DNA of 11,973 nt from Anaerolineae bacterium (lineage in GTDB: Bacteria; Chloroflexota; Anaerolineae; B4-G1; SLSP01): positions 1-11,973 of the forward strand of contig JAFGNI010000513.1 of the NCBI GenBank assembly GCA_016927095.1. Reading direction: 5' to 3'. Position numbers and translations under genes: made by a program. The notes beneath the pieces are model-generated. The model did not search any database, was not told the DNA's origin, and saw nothing but the letters and a program-made list of their open reading frames with translations. Shown in pieces: positions 6,205-11,973 of this stretch (its first letter is position 1; each line of letters opens with the position of its first letter).

Positions 6205-7680
6205 ATGAGAATCCTTGTAGGCGGCTTTGGCCACGAATCGAACACCTTCACCCCCTTCCTCACGCGCCTTGAAGACTTTCGCCCGCGCTACGGCGCCGAG
6301 ACGCTGGTCGCGGAGAACCGCCGGGGAAGCTTCGATGGCATTGTCACCACACTCCAGACGCGCCCTGACATCGAGCTTATCCCCACCATCACCGCCCACG
6401 CGATGCCCGGTGGCGTCGTCGAGCGTGGGACCTTCGAGTTCCTCAAGGGCAGGATCCTCGAGGCGGCGACTGCTGACCTGGACGGCGTCTGCCTCTATCT
6501 GCACGGCGCCATGCGCGCCGAGGGCGTCGACTATTGCGAGAACGTCATCCTGCGCGAGCTTCGCCAAGCCGTAGACCCTGATGTCCCCATCACTATTGCG
6601 CTCGACATGCACGCCAACATCGTCGCCGAGACGGCGACGAACGTGGACGCCATGGTCGCCTATCACACCGCTCCCCACATTGACGCCTATGAGACCGGCG
6701 TGAAAGCGGCTGAGATGCTCCTCCAGATCCTTAAGGAGGGGCAGGAACTCGCGATGGGCTTCGCCAAGATCCCCTTCCTGCTGCCGGGAGAGAAGGCGCA
6801 GTCCGCCGTGGGTACGATGGGCGAGATGATGCAGCTGATTGCCGAGGCAGAGTCCCAACCCGGGATCGTCTCCGCCTCATTCATGAATGGCCACTGCTGG
6901 GCCGACGTCCCCGACATCGGCGTTATTGCCGTCGTCGTGACCCGGGGCGACCACGCGTTGGCGCAGGCCGAGGCGGACCGCCTGGCGCAGACCTTCTGGG
7001 ATCGCCGGGCCGACTTCGACTTCGGCACCGAGGCGCACCCTGTCAACGAAGCCGTCGAGGTTGCGATGGCAGCACCTGAGTCCACCGTCTTCCTCTCCGA
7101 CTCCGGTGACAACCCGGGCGCCGGCGGGACCACCGACGTCACCGCCGTCCTCGCGAGTCTGCTTGCCCAAGGCGCCACCAACGCGGTCGTCGCCTCCATC
7201 TGGGACGCCGCTGCCGTGGATACCTGCATCGCCGCAGGCGTCGGACAGGAGGTCAGCCTCAGCCTGGGCGGCAAGCTGGACACCCGTCATGGCACCCCGC
7301 TCGAGGTGAAGGGGACCGTGCGCCTCATCAGCGACGGCGACTACTATTGGGGCGGCGTGCGCGAACCGCACCGCTTGGTCAGCCGCGGCAAGACGGTCGT
7401 GCTCTCGGTAGCCGGTGTCGATGTCATTGTGACCGCCGAACGGCACAGCTACGTGGAGCCCGCCCAGTTCCGCGCCCTGGGCATCGATCCCTTAGCCTAC
7501 AGAATCGTGGTCCCCAAACGCGGCTATCTCACCGCACCGCTGGAGGCCATCAGCCCGCGCTCGCTCCTGGCCATCAGCCCCGGCGTCACCAACTGCGACG
7601 TCACCCAGCTCGACTACCAACGCGTCAACCGCCCGATATACCCTCTGGACCCCGACGCCACCTGGACCCCAGAGCCCTAA
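6205..7680 (+). CDS. M81 family (MlrC-type) metallopeptidase
   Basis: A 491-residue member of the M81/microcystinase C family, which cleaves small, often D- or non-standard-amino-acid-containing peptides in the cytoplasm. The N-terminal domain has GHESNTF (9-15), LHGAM (99-103), LDMHAN (133-138) and YHTAPHID (153-160). The C-terminal MlrC_C-like domain carries SDSGDNPGAGGTTD (298-311). From memory, MlrC of Sphingopyxis has functional Glu56, His150, Asp184, His186 and His208. The last four fall here at His100, Asp134, His136 and His158 with a constant offset of 50, and Glu11 of HESNTF is the probable Glu, so the metal site looks intact. The Shine-Dalgarno AGGAGGT (6191-6197) is inside the end of the CBM9-like gene, giving tight coupling. 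Physiological substrates of most M81 proteins are unknown. Linkage to a peptide-type importer and AnmK makes a peptide released from imported cell-wall material plausible. It is not evidence for microcystin breakdown. Confidence 0.88.
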   Translation: MRILVGGFGHESNTFTPFLTRLEDFRPRYGAETLVAENRRGSFDGIVTTLQTRPDIELIPTITAHAMPGGVVERGTFEFLKGRILEAATADLDGVCLYLHGAMRAEGVDYCENVILRELRQAVDPDVPITIALDMHANIVAETATNVDAMVAYHTAPHIDAYETGVKAAEMLLQILKEGQELAMGFAKIPFLLPGEKAQSAVGTMGEMMQLIAEAESQPGIVSASFMNGHCWADVPDIGVIAVVVTRGDHALAQAEADRLAQTFWDRRADFDFGTEAHPVNEAVEVAMAAPESTVFLSDSGDNPGAGGTTDVTAVLASLLAQGATNAVVASIWDAAAVDTCIAAGVGQEVSLSLGGKLDTRHGTPLEVKGTVRLISDGDYYWGGVREPHRLVSRGKTVVLSVAGVDVIVTAERHSYVEPAQFRALGIDPLAYRIVVPKRGYLTAPLEAISPRSLLAISPGVTNCDVTQLDYQRVNRPIYPLDPDATWTPEP

Positions 7681-7955
7681 CCTATGCATGCCCTGGAACG
7701 GATAATCTCGCGTCTTAGGACCGTTGCATGTCACCCTAAGTCAGCCGCCAATGTCATTCAGATCGCCGCCACGGCCCGCCGTTCAGGCCCACAAGACAGA
7801 AGTGAAGAGCCTGTCGTGAGCGTAGCCGAAGGACCTCACGCCCCAAGGCAGGCCCGGGCCCGAGATAGGAGATTCCTCGATCGCCCAGTGAACTGACCAA
7901 CTGGCAAGTCTGCCCAGTAGCACCCTTGTCTACCTACATCTGAAAGGAGAAAACC
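7681..7955 (+). other. 275-bp spacer between peptidase and hexosaminidase genes
   Basis: No convincing gene. A 70-codon open frame starting at 7684 has low-complexity Arg-rich composition and no ribosome-binding site. The stretch contains a REP-like motif (7808-7840), a weak inverted repeat CTTAGG/CCTAAG (7714-7719 with 7735-7740), a GGCCCGGGCC palindrome (7851-7860), and the good Shine-Dalgarno GAAAGGAGA before the ATG at 7956. A promoter for the hexosaminidase probably lies here, but I cannot identify its boxes. Confidence 0.6.
7808..7840 (+). repeat. REP-like intergenic motif
   Basis: AGCCTGTCGTGAGCGTAGCC followed by GAAGGAC resembles a dispersed intergenic motif (of the form CCTGTC-TGAGC-TAG-CGAAGG) that I recall from many Chloroflexota and other bacterial genomes. 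CGTGAG (7815-7820) pairs with CTCACG (7835-7840) to make a hairpin. Only one copy is present in this window, so repeat status rests on recollection. Confidence 0.35.
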
Positions 7956-9830
7956 ATGGCATCAGAAACCAAACTGACCTTCCTCCCCGTCCCACGCACG
8001 ATCGCGTGGCTGGACGGCACCTTTGCCCTAGGAAGCGATCACCTTGTCCTCCTCGATCCGCGTGCCCCGCAGACCGTCCGCTTCGCCGGCCACCAACTCC
8101 AGGCTGCCCTTGCGGAGAAAGCCAACATCGCCTGCGAGCTGACCGCCAGCGCCGCCGGCCCGCTGGGCGAGATCGGCATCACCCTGCTCGTCATGCCCGA
8201 GGCCGTCGCCCAGCCCGAGGGCTACAGACTCCGCATCACACCGGAGGGCATCACTATCCACGGGCACGACGCTGCCGGCGTCTTCTACGGCGTCTGCACC
8301 CTCAAGCAGCTCCTGCAACAGCTTGAGCTCGGGGATACACTGGCCTTCCCCTGCGTCGAGATCAACGACTGGCCCGACTTCCCGGCGCGCGGCGTGATGC
8401 TGGACATCAGTCGTAATAAGGTCCCCCAGATGGAGACGCTCCTCGACCTGGTGGACCGCCTCGCGAGCTGGAAGGTCAACCAAGTTCAGCTCTACACCGA
8501 GCACACCTTCGCCTATCGCAACCACCCCGTTGTCTGGGCGGACGCCTCGCCCATGACCGGCGAGGAGATCCTGACCCTCGACGCCTACTGCCGCGAGCGC
8601 TTCATCGAGCTGGTGCCCAACCAGAACTCCTTCGGCCATATGGAGCACTGGCTCCCTCACGAGGCATACGCCCACCTGGCGGAGACCCACGAGGAGTTCG
8701 ACACCCCTTGGGGCAATACGATGCAGGGCCCCTTCGGCCTCGCGCCCGAGCACCCCGGCAGCATCGAGCTCGTCCGCAGTCTCTACGACGAGCTGCTGCC
8801 GCACTTCACCAGCCGTCAGCTCAACGTCGGCCTCGACGAGACCATCGACTTGGGGCAGGGCGCCAGCAAAGAGATCTGCAAGGCGCGCGGCACGGGCCGC
8901 GTCTACCTCGATTTCCTCAAGAAGATCTACGCCGATGTCAGCCGGCGCGGCTACGTGATGCAGTTCTGGGGCGACATCATCGTCCACTACCCCGACCTCG
9001 TCGCGGAGCTGCCGAAGGACGCAATTGCTCTGGAGTGGGGCTACGAGTTCGACCACCCCTTCGAGGAGCACGGCGCGATGTTCGCCGCCGCGGGCGTGCC
9101 CTTCTATGTCTGCCCCGGCACGGCGAGCTGGAACAGCATCGCCGGGCGCACCGATAATGCCCTGGGCAATCTCCACAGCGCCGCCGAGAACGGCCTGAAG
9201 CACGGCGCCGTCGGCTACCTGAACACCGACTGGGGCGACCGGGGTCACTGGCAATATCTCCCGATGAGTTTCCTGGGCTTTGGGATGGGCGCGGCCTACA
9301 GCTGGTGTCTGGAGGCTAACCGCGATGCCGGTGTGGCCCGTATGGTCAGCCTCTTCGCCTTCGACGATCCGACCGGGAACATGGGTCAGATTGCCTACGA
9401 CCTGGGCAACGTCTATCAGATCCCCGGCGTGCCGCGCATTCACAATTCCAGCGTGCTCTTCTGGATCTTGCAGGAGCTCCCCCGGTGGGTCGGCGCTATC
9501 CCCGACATCCCTGCTGAGAGTTTTGAGACCACGCTCACCCGCATCGGCCAGATCCTCGCCGCCCTCGACGATGCGCAGATGGCCCGGCCCGACGCGGACC
9601 TGGTCAAGCGCGAGTATGCCAACGCGGGACGCCTGATGCGCCATGCCTGTCGCCGGGCGCTGCAGCTCCTGACAGAGGACGAGGACCCGACGCTCAAGGC
9701 CGAGCTGCTGGCGGATCTGGAGGCAGCCATCGCGGAACACAAGGCGCTCTGGCACGCCCGCAACCGCCCCGGTGGCCTGGACGACAGCCTAGAACGGTTC
9801 GATCCGCTGCTCAATGCCTACCGGAGCTGA
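7956..9830 (+). CDS. GH20-family beta-N-acetylhexosaminidase, cytoplasmic
   Basis: A 624-residue glycoside hydrolase family 20-type enzyme, expected to release terminal GlcNAc/GalNAc by substrate-assisted catalysis. Residues 1-135 form the non-catalytic GH20b-like domain (LRITPEGITIHGHDAAGVFYGV, 92-113, is typical). The TIM barrel begins at FPARGVMLDISRNKVP (142-157). The catalytic Asp-Glu pair is D294-E295 in LNVGLDET; the more usual context is H-x-GGDE, so the flanking residues differ. Active-site aromatics are likely among FWGD (337-340), ALEWGYEF (358-365) and NTDWGDRGHW (423-432). A helical C-terminal region (about 520-620) follows. There is no signal peptide, so the enzyme should act on imported oligosaccharides or muropeptides. 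Start ATG 7956 follows AAAGGAGA at good spacing. Exact sugar specificity is not readable; a divergent GH20 subfamily is likely. Confidence 0.85.
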   Translation: MASETKLTFLPVPRTIAWLDGTFALGSDHLVLLDPRAPQTVRFAGHQLQAALAEKANIACELTASAAGPLGEIGITLLVMPEAVAQPEGYRLRITPEGITIHGHDAAGVFYGVCTLKQLLQQLELGDTLAFPCVEINDWPDFPARGVMLDISRNKVPQMETLLDLVDRLASWKVNQVQLYTEHTFAYRNHPVVWADASPMTGEEILTLDAYCRERFIELVPNQNSFGHMEHWLPHEAYAHLAETHEEFDTPWGNTMQGPFGLAPEHPGSIELVRSLYDELLPHFTSRQLNVGLDETIDLGQGASKEICKARGTGRVYLDFLKKIYADVSRRGYVMQFWGDIIVHYPDLVAELPKDAIALEWGYEFDHPFEEHGAMFAAAGVPFYVCPGTASWNSIAGRTDNALGNLHSAAENGLKHGAVGYLNTDWGDRGHWQYLPMSFLGFGMGAAYSWCLEANRDAGVARMVSLFAFDDPTGNMGQIAYDLGNVYQIPGVPRIHNSSVLFWILQELPRWVGAIPDIPAESFETTLTRIGQILAALDDAQMARPDADLVKREYANAGRLMRHACRRALQLLTEDEDPTLKAELLADLEAAIAEHKALWHARNRPGGLDDSLERFDPLLNAYRS

Positions 9831-9911
9831 GGCAAACTGGCAGGCCATGACATCCGTAGACCCAGGGCCATTGCAGTTGGCTTCGGGCGTTACCTCACGC
9901 TTGGGCCGTTA

Positions 9912-9937
9912 TGTAGGCCGGGTAGCCGACCCGGCCC
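9912..9937 (-). repeat. palindromic repeat copy A (REP/BIME-like)
   Basis: A GGCCGGGT/ACCCGGCC 8-bp stem (9916-9923 with 9929-9936) surrounds the loop AGCCG, with flank TGTA. Read on the minus strand it matches copy B over 22 of 26 bases. The four differences are two base-pair swaps within the stem, and the loop CGGCT is identical. Inverted pairing of two such units is the layout of a BIME. Confidence 0.7.
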
Positions 9938-10024
9938 GGCTGCGCAGTAGCCGCTTAGGAGAAGCCACGCCGGTCCGGCAGCCTGCGTGCGCAAGTCGAC
10001 GCCTCGGGCGGGCCCTTCCGGCCA

Positions 10025-10050
10025 GGGGCGGCTCGGCTAGCCGCCCTACA
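10025..10050 (+). repeat. palindromic repeat copy B (REP/BIME-like)
   Basis: A GGGCGGCT/AGCCGCCC 8-bp stem (10026-10033 with 10039-10046) surrounds the loop CGGCT and is followed by TACA. It is the inverted partner of copy A, 87 bp away. The two copies can also pair with each other to form one large stem-loop. Confidence 0.7.
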
Positions 10051-10063
10051 AGGGGGCGATGCG

Positions 10064-10086
10064 CGGGGCCAACTGCGATGGCCCCG
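10064..10086 (+). other. 7-bp GC hairpin
   Basis: CGGGGCC (10064-10070) pairs with GGCCCCG (10080-10086) around a 9-nt loop. It sits directly between repeat copy B and the 13-bp hairpin, so three structures lie in tandem upstream of the serine hydrolase gene. Its role is unknown and it may simply be part of the palindromic element. Confidence 0.4.
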
Positions 10087-10092
10087 TCCGTA

Positions 10093-10123
10093 GACCTTTG
10101 GGGTCTTGGCGACCCCAAAGGTC
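10093..10123 (+). terminator. perfect 13-bp stem, 5-nt loop, close to the serine hydrolase start
   Basis: GACCTTTGGGGTC (10093-10105) and GACCCCAAAGGTC (10111-10123) are exact reverse complements around TTGGC. CTCCTTG follows, with no T-run. Only 28 nt remain before the ATG at 10152, too few for a promoter, so downstream genes must be transcribed through it. It could instead be a 5'-UTR structure, or a terminator for upstream transcription with read-through. Confidence 0.45.
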
Positions 10124-10147
10124 CTCCTTGATAAGCACCATCGAGGA
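10122..10147 (+). promoter_or_regulatory. possible Shine-Dalgarno sequestering helix
   Basis: TCCTC (10122-10126) is the exact complement of GAGGA (10143-10147), the only Shine-Dalgarno candidate for the serine hydrolase. It overlaps the last two bases of the 13-bp hairpin, so the two foldings compete at the boundary. A five-pair helix is weak evidence on its own. Confidence 0.25.
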
Positions 10148-10151
10148 TCAC

Positions 10152-11330
10152 ATGCCAAGACCTGACTTCACTACATTGCACAGACAGCTCCGAGAGACGG
10201 CGAGCACCGTCGCACCGGCGATCCAGCTCACGGTTCGACGAAAAGGGCGCGTCATCTTCAGCCGAGCCTACGGTTGGCTCGACCCAGACACACGACAACA
10301 CCCCACCACCAACCAGACCCTCTTCGATCTAGCATCGGTGACTAAGCTCTTTGTCGTGACCACCTTCATGGCCCTGACAGAGGCCGGCCAACTGTCCCTG
10401 GACCAGCCCGTGGCCGGGGTGCTCCCCGAACTTGACGAGATCCGCACCATCCAACCCTATGAGGACCCCCTCGGGTCTGCAGCGTGGGTCACGCTCGGCG
10501 AAACCGGATCGGTCAAAGCTGGAGAAGTCACGTTTCGCCATTTCCTCACCCACACATCCGGCCTCCCGGCCTGGCGCCCCCTCTATCGACAACCCAGCGC
10601 CAAAGCGGCACGCGACATGGCCCTGACCACCTTCTTCGCATACCCAACCGGCACCCGCGTCGTCTACAGCGACATCGGCCTGATCTTGCTGGGCATCGCG
10701 ATCGAGCGGACCACGGGCCTCTCCCTTGACGGCGCTGTCCGGCAAGCGGTCACCGGCCCCCTGGACCTGCAGCGCACCCGCTATCGCCCTCTCCACGCCC
10801 GACACGATGCGGTGGATAACGCCAATATCGCCCCCACCGAGTTCTGCGCCTGGCGCGGGCGGCGCATCGCCGGCGAGGTGCACGATGAAAACGCCTACCG
10901 CCTCGACGGCGTCGCCGGTCACGCGGGCCTCTTCTCGACGGCGGACGACGTCGCGACCTTCGGCCAGATGTTCCTCGACCGCTGCGGCGGGGCGCTTGCC
11001 GTGCCCCACGACGACGTGCGGCTTTCCGCGGAGACGGTGGGCGCGATGCGCCGGCTGCAAACCCCCGGCATGGCTATCCGTCGGGGATTGGGCTTTGCCC
11101 TTTGGGACCCGGATCCCGAGGCCAGCAGCAACCCCTTCAGCAAGACGGCCTTTGGTCACACCGGCTTCACCGGCACGTCGCTGTGGATCGATCCCGACCG
11201 CGACCTCGTCGTTGCGCTCTTGACCAACGAGGTCTACAACGGACGCCAGGGCCGCAAGATCGGACCACTTCGCTTGGACGTGCATCGGGCCATTGTCGAA
11301 GCTGTGGACGGGGTCGTGGACGACCTATGA
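10152..11330 (+). CDS. beta-lactamase-fold serine hydrolase (S12/COG1680-like), possible muropeptide amidase
   Basis: A 392-residue cytoplasmic member of the serine beta-lactamase/class C/esterase superfamily. The nucleophile motif S62-V-T-K65 lies in [11 protein letters not shown]172-S-D is the YSN-type motif, and H336-T-G stands for KTG in [20 protein letters not shown] (132-139) and [20 protein letters not shown] (241-260) are typical of this subgroup. From memory, B. subtilis YbbE/AmiE, an N-acetylmuramyl-L-alanine amidase acting with NagZ in muropeptide rescue, belongs to this superfamily. The position here, between a hexosaminidase and anmK, argues for a similar amidase role, though esterase or peptidase activity is possible. 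There is no signal peptide. ATG 10152 is chosen because of GAGG 5 nt upstream and because the longer frame back to 10059 runs through the hairpins. Its stop overlaps the anmK start (ATGA). Confidence 0.85.
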   Translation: MPRPDFTTLHRQLRETASTVAPAIQLTVRRKGRVIFSRAYGWLDPDTRQHPTTNQTLFDLASVTKLFVVTTFMALTEAGQLSLDQPVAGVLPELDEIRTIQPYEDPLGSAAWVTLGETGSVKAGEVTFRHFLTHTSGLPAWRPLYRQPSAKAARDMALTTFFAYPTGTRVVYSDIGLILLGIAIERTTGLSLDGAVRQAVTGPLDLQRTRYRPLHARHDAVDNANIAPTEFCAWRGRRIAGEVHDENAYRLDGVAGHAGLFSTADDVATFGQMFLDRCGGALAVPHDDVRLSAETVGAMRRLQTPGMAIRRGLGFALWDPDPEASSNPFSKTAFGHTGFTGTSLWIDPDRDLVVALLTNEVYNGRQGRKIGPLRLDVHRAIVEAVDGVVDDL

Positions 11331-11973
11331 TCGTCATCGGCTTGATGTCAGGCACCTCCGCGGACGGCATCGATGCCGCCGTGGTCCGGCTCGAGGGCGA
11401 GCCCCCGGCCCTCCGGTGGCAGGTCCTCGGCCATACCCACGTCCCCCACCCCGAGCCGCTGCGTGACGCCATCTTCGCCGGATTTCAGCCCGAATCCGGC
11501 ACCGTCGATCATCTCTGCAAGCTCAACTTCGCACTGGGACGTACCTTCGGTGAGGCGGCGCTGCGCGCCATCGCGGAAGCCGGCCTATCAGCGGACGACG
11601 TCGACCTGATCGGCAGCCACGGGCAGACGCTTTGGCACATCCCCACCGGGCCCGACGCTGCCACCCTCCAACTTGGCGAGCCCGCCGTCATCGCGGAGAT
11701 GACAGGGCTCCCGGTCGTCAGCAACTTCCGCACCCGTGATATGGCGGCGGGCGGACAGGGTGCTCCGCTAGTGGCCTACGTCGACGTCCTGCTGCTCACC
11801 CATCCCACCCTGACCCGCGCCACCCAGAACATCGGCGGCATCGCCAATGTGACCTACCTCCCGCCCCTCAGCCCTTCCGCCGCACTCAGTTCGGAGCCCT
11901 TTGCCTTCGACACGGGTCCTGGCAACATGCTGATTGACGACGCCGCCCGGCGCGCCACCCAGGACCGGCTCAC
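11327..11973 (+). CDS. anmK: anhydro-N-acetylmuramic acid kinase, 3' end outside the window
   Basis: The first 215 codons of AnmK, which opens the 1,6-anhydro ring of anhydroMurNAc and phosphorylates it to MurNAc-6-phosphate in cell-wall recycling. Motifs are clear: [10 protein letters not shown] (7-16, phosphate/ATP loop), [10 protein letters not shown] (95-104), [10 protein letters not shown] (114-123), [16 protein letters not shown] (133-148) with the expected catalytic Asp138, [11 protein letters not shown] (168-178), and [11 protein letters not shown] (194-204). Full-length proteins are about 370 residues, so roughly the last 40 percent is missing only because the window ends. ATG 11327 overlaps the serine hydrolase stop (ATGA), giving translational coupling. 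MurQ, the next enzyme of the pathway, is not in this window and would be expected nearby or elsewhere. Confidence 0.95.
   Translation, partial: MIVIGLMSGTSADGIDAAVVRLEGEPPALRWQVLGHTHVPHPEPLRDAIFAGFQPESGTVDHLCKLNFALGRTFGEAALRAIAEAGLSADDVDLIGSHGQTLWHIPTGPDAATLQLGEPAVIAEMTGLPVVSNFRTRDMAAGGQGAPLVAYVDVLLLTHPTLTRATQNIGGIANVTYLPPLSPSAALSSEPFAFDTGPGNMLIDDAARRATQDRL

Larger units (their letters stand above)
9831..10151 (+). other. 321-bp palindrome-rich spacer between hexosaminidase and serine hydrolase genes
   Basis: No gene is supportable: a 105-codon open frame from 9814 overlaps the hexosaminidase end and is Arg/Ala/Gly-rich over the palindromes. The spacer holds two inverted copies of a 26-bp palindromic element (9912-9937 and 10025-10050). 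It also has CGGCT/AGCCG (9937-9941 with 9949-9953), a CGGGGCC/GGCCCCG hairpin (10064-10070 with 10080-10086) and a perfect 13-bp hairpin (10093-10123). Extensive secondary structure would form in any transcript through it. Confidence 0.75.

Noticed and set aside
6205..7680. Reading the M81 gene as evidence for microcystin degradation
   Set aside because: The mlrA, mlrB and mlrD neighbours of the known pathway are absent, and M81 proteins are widespread in bacteria that never meet microcystin.
7684..7896. 70-codon + strand frame in the spacer after the M81 gene
   Set aside because: No ribosome-binding site, Arg/Ala-rich composition, and it runs through the REP-like motif.
8028..9755. 575-codon open frame on the minus strand opposite the hexosaminidase gene
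   Set aside because: It is an antisense shadow produced by high GC at third positions. The + strand frame has clear GH20 motifs and a Shine-Dalgarno, and the antisense product shows no recognisable domain.
9814..10131. 105-codon + strand frame across the palindromic spacer
   Set aside because: It starts inside the end of the hexosaminidase gene and translates the hairpins into low-complexity Arg/Gly/Pro sequence.
10059..10151. N-terminal extension of the serine hydrolase from an upstream ATG
   Set aside because: The extra 31 residues are encoded by two hairpins and have no domain character. ATG 10152 has a properly spaced GAGG and gives a normal family length.
1..11973. CRISPR array, tRNA/rRNA, insertion sequence, integrase or phage genes
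   Set aside because: No regularly spaced direct repeats, no cloverleaf or rRNA-like sequence, and no transposase, integrase or phage protein motifs were seen on either strand.

Overview
The window (11,973 bp, GC-rich) is a densely packed stretch of bacterial chromosome with every recognisable gene on the + strand. The best taxonomic clue is the solute-binding lipoprotein. After its lipobox Cys it carries a long Val/Glu-rich tether, a hallmark I associate with Chloroflexota (Anaerolineae/Caldilineae/Thermomicrobia-like) binding proteins. Start sites have strong AGGAGG-type Shine-Dalgarno sequences and several genes overlap at start/stop (GTGA, TAATG, ATGA). The phylum assignment is an inference, not proven here.

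Region 1 (1-3272) is the 3' part of a peptide/nickel/opine-type (Dpp/Opp) ABC transporter operon: the last codons of a DppB-like permease, a complete DppC-like permease, two ATPases (OppD-like, OppF-like), and a translationally coupled 58-residue two-helix membrane protein. Region 2 (3273-5373) starts with a leader containing a GC-rich hairpin and an orphan near-perfect Shine-Dalgarno. It continues with the 624-residue family-5 solute-binding lipoprotein and ends with a perfect 17-bp inverted repeat. Region 3 (5374-7680) is a tight two-gene unit: a signal-peptide-less CBM9-like protein and an M81/MlrC-type metallopeptidase. Region 4 (7681-11973) holds a GH20-type beta-N-acetylhexosaminidase, a 321-bp palindrome-rich spacer, a beta-lactamase-fold serine hydrolase, and the first 215 codons of anmK (anhydro-N-acetylmuramic acid kinase), which runs off the window end.

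A working model follows. The Opp/Dpp-type transporter imports an amino-sugar- and/or peptide-containing oligomer. The cytoplasmic GH20 enzyme removes the terminal N-acetylhexosamine. The serine hydrolase (compare the AmiE/YbbE family of Bacillus muropeptide rescue) and the M81 peptidase act on amide/peptide bonds. AnmK phosphorylates released 1,6-anhydroMurNAc. None of the enzymes has a visible signal peptide, so degradation would occur inside the cell after uptake. The combination resembles a cell-wall (muropeptide) salvage island built from a different set of enzyme families than the known NagZ-AmiE-MurQ version. This is inference from gene content and order. A chito-oligosaccharide route is the main alternative.

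Non-coding structure is notable. There are two inverted copies of a 26-bp palindromic element in 9831-10151, differing by two compensatory base-pair swaps. Perfect hairpins lie at 5301-5338 and 10093-10123. A further REP-like motif lies at 7808-7840. I see no tRNA, rRNA, CRISPR array, transposase or integrase.
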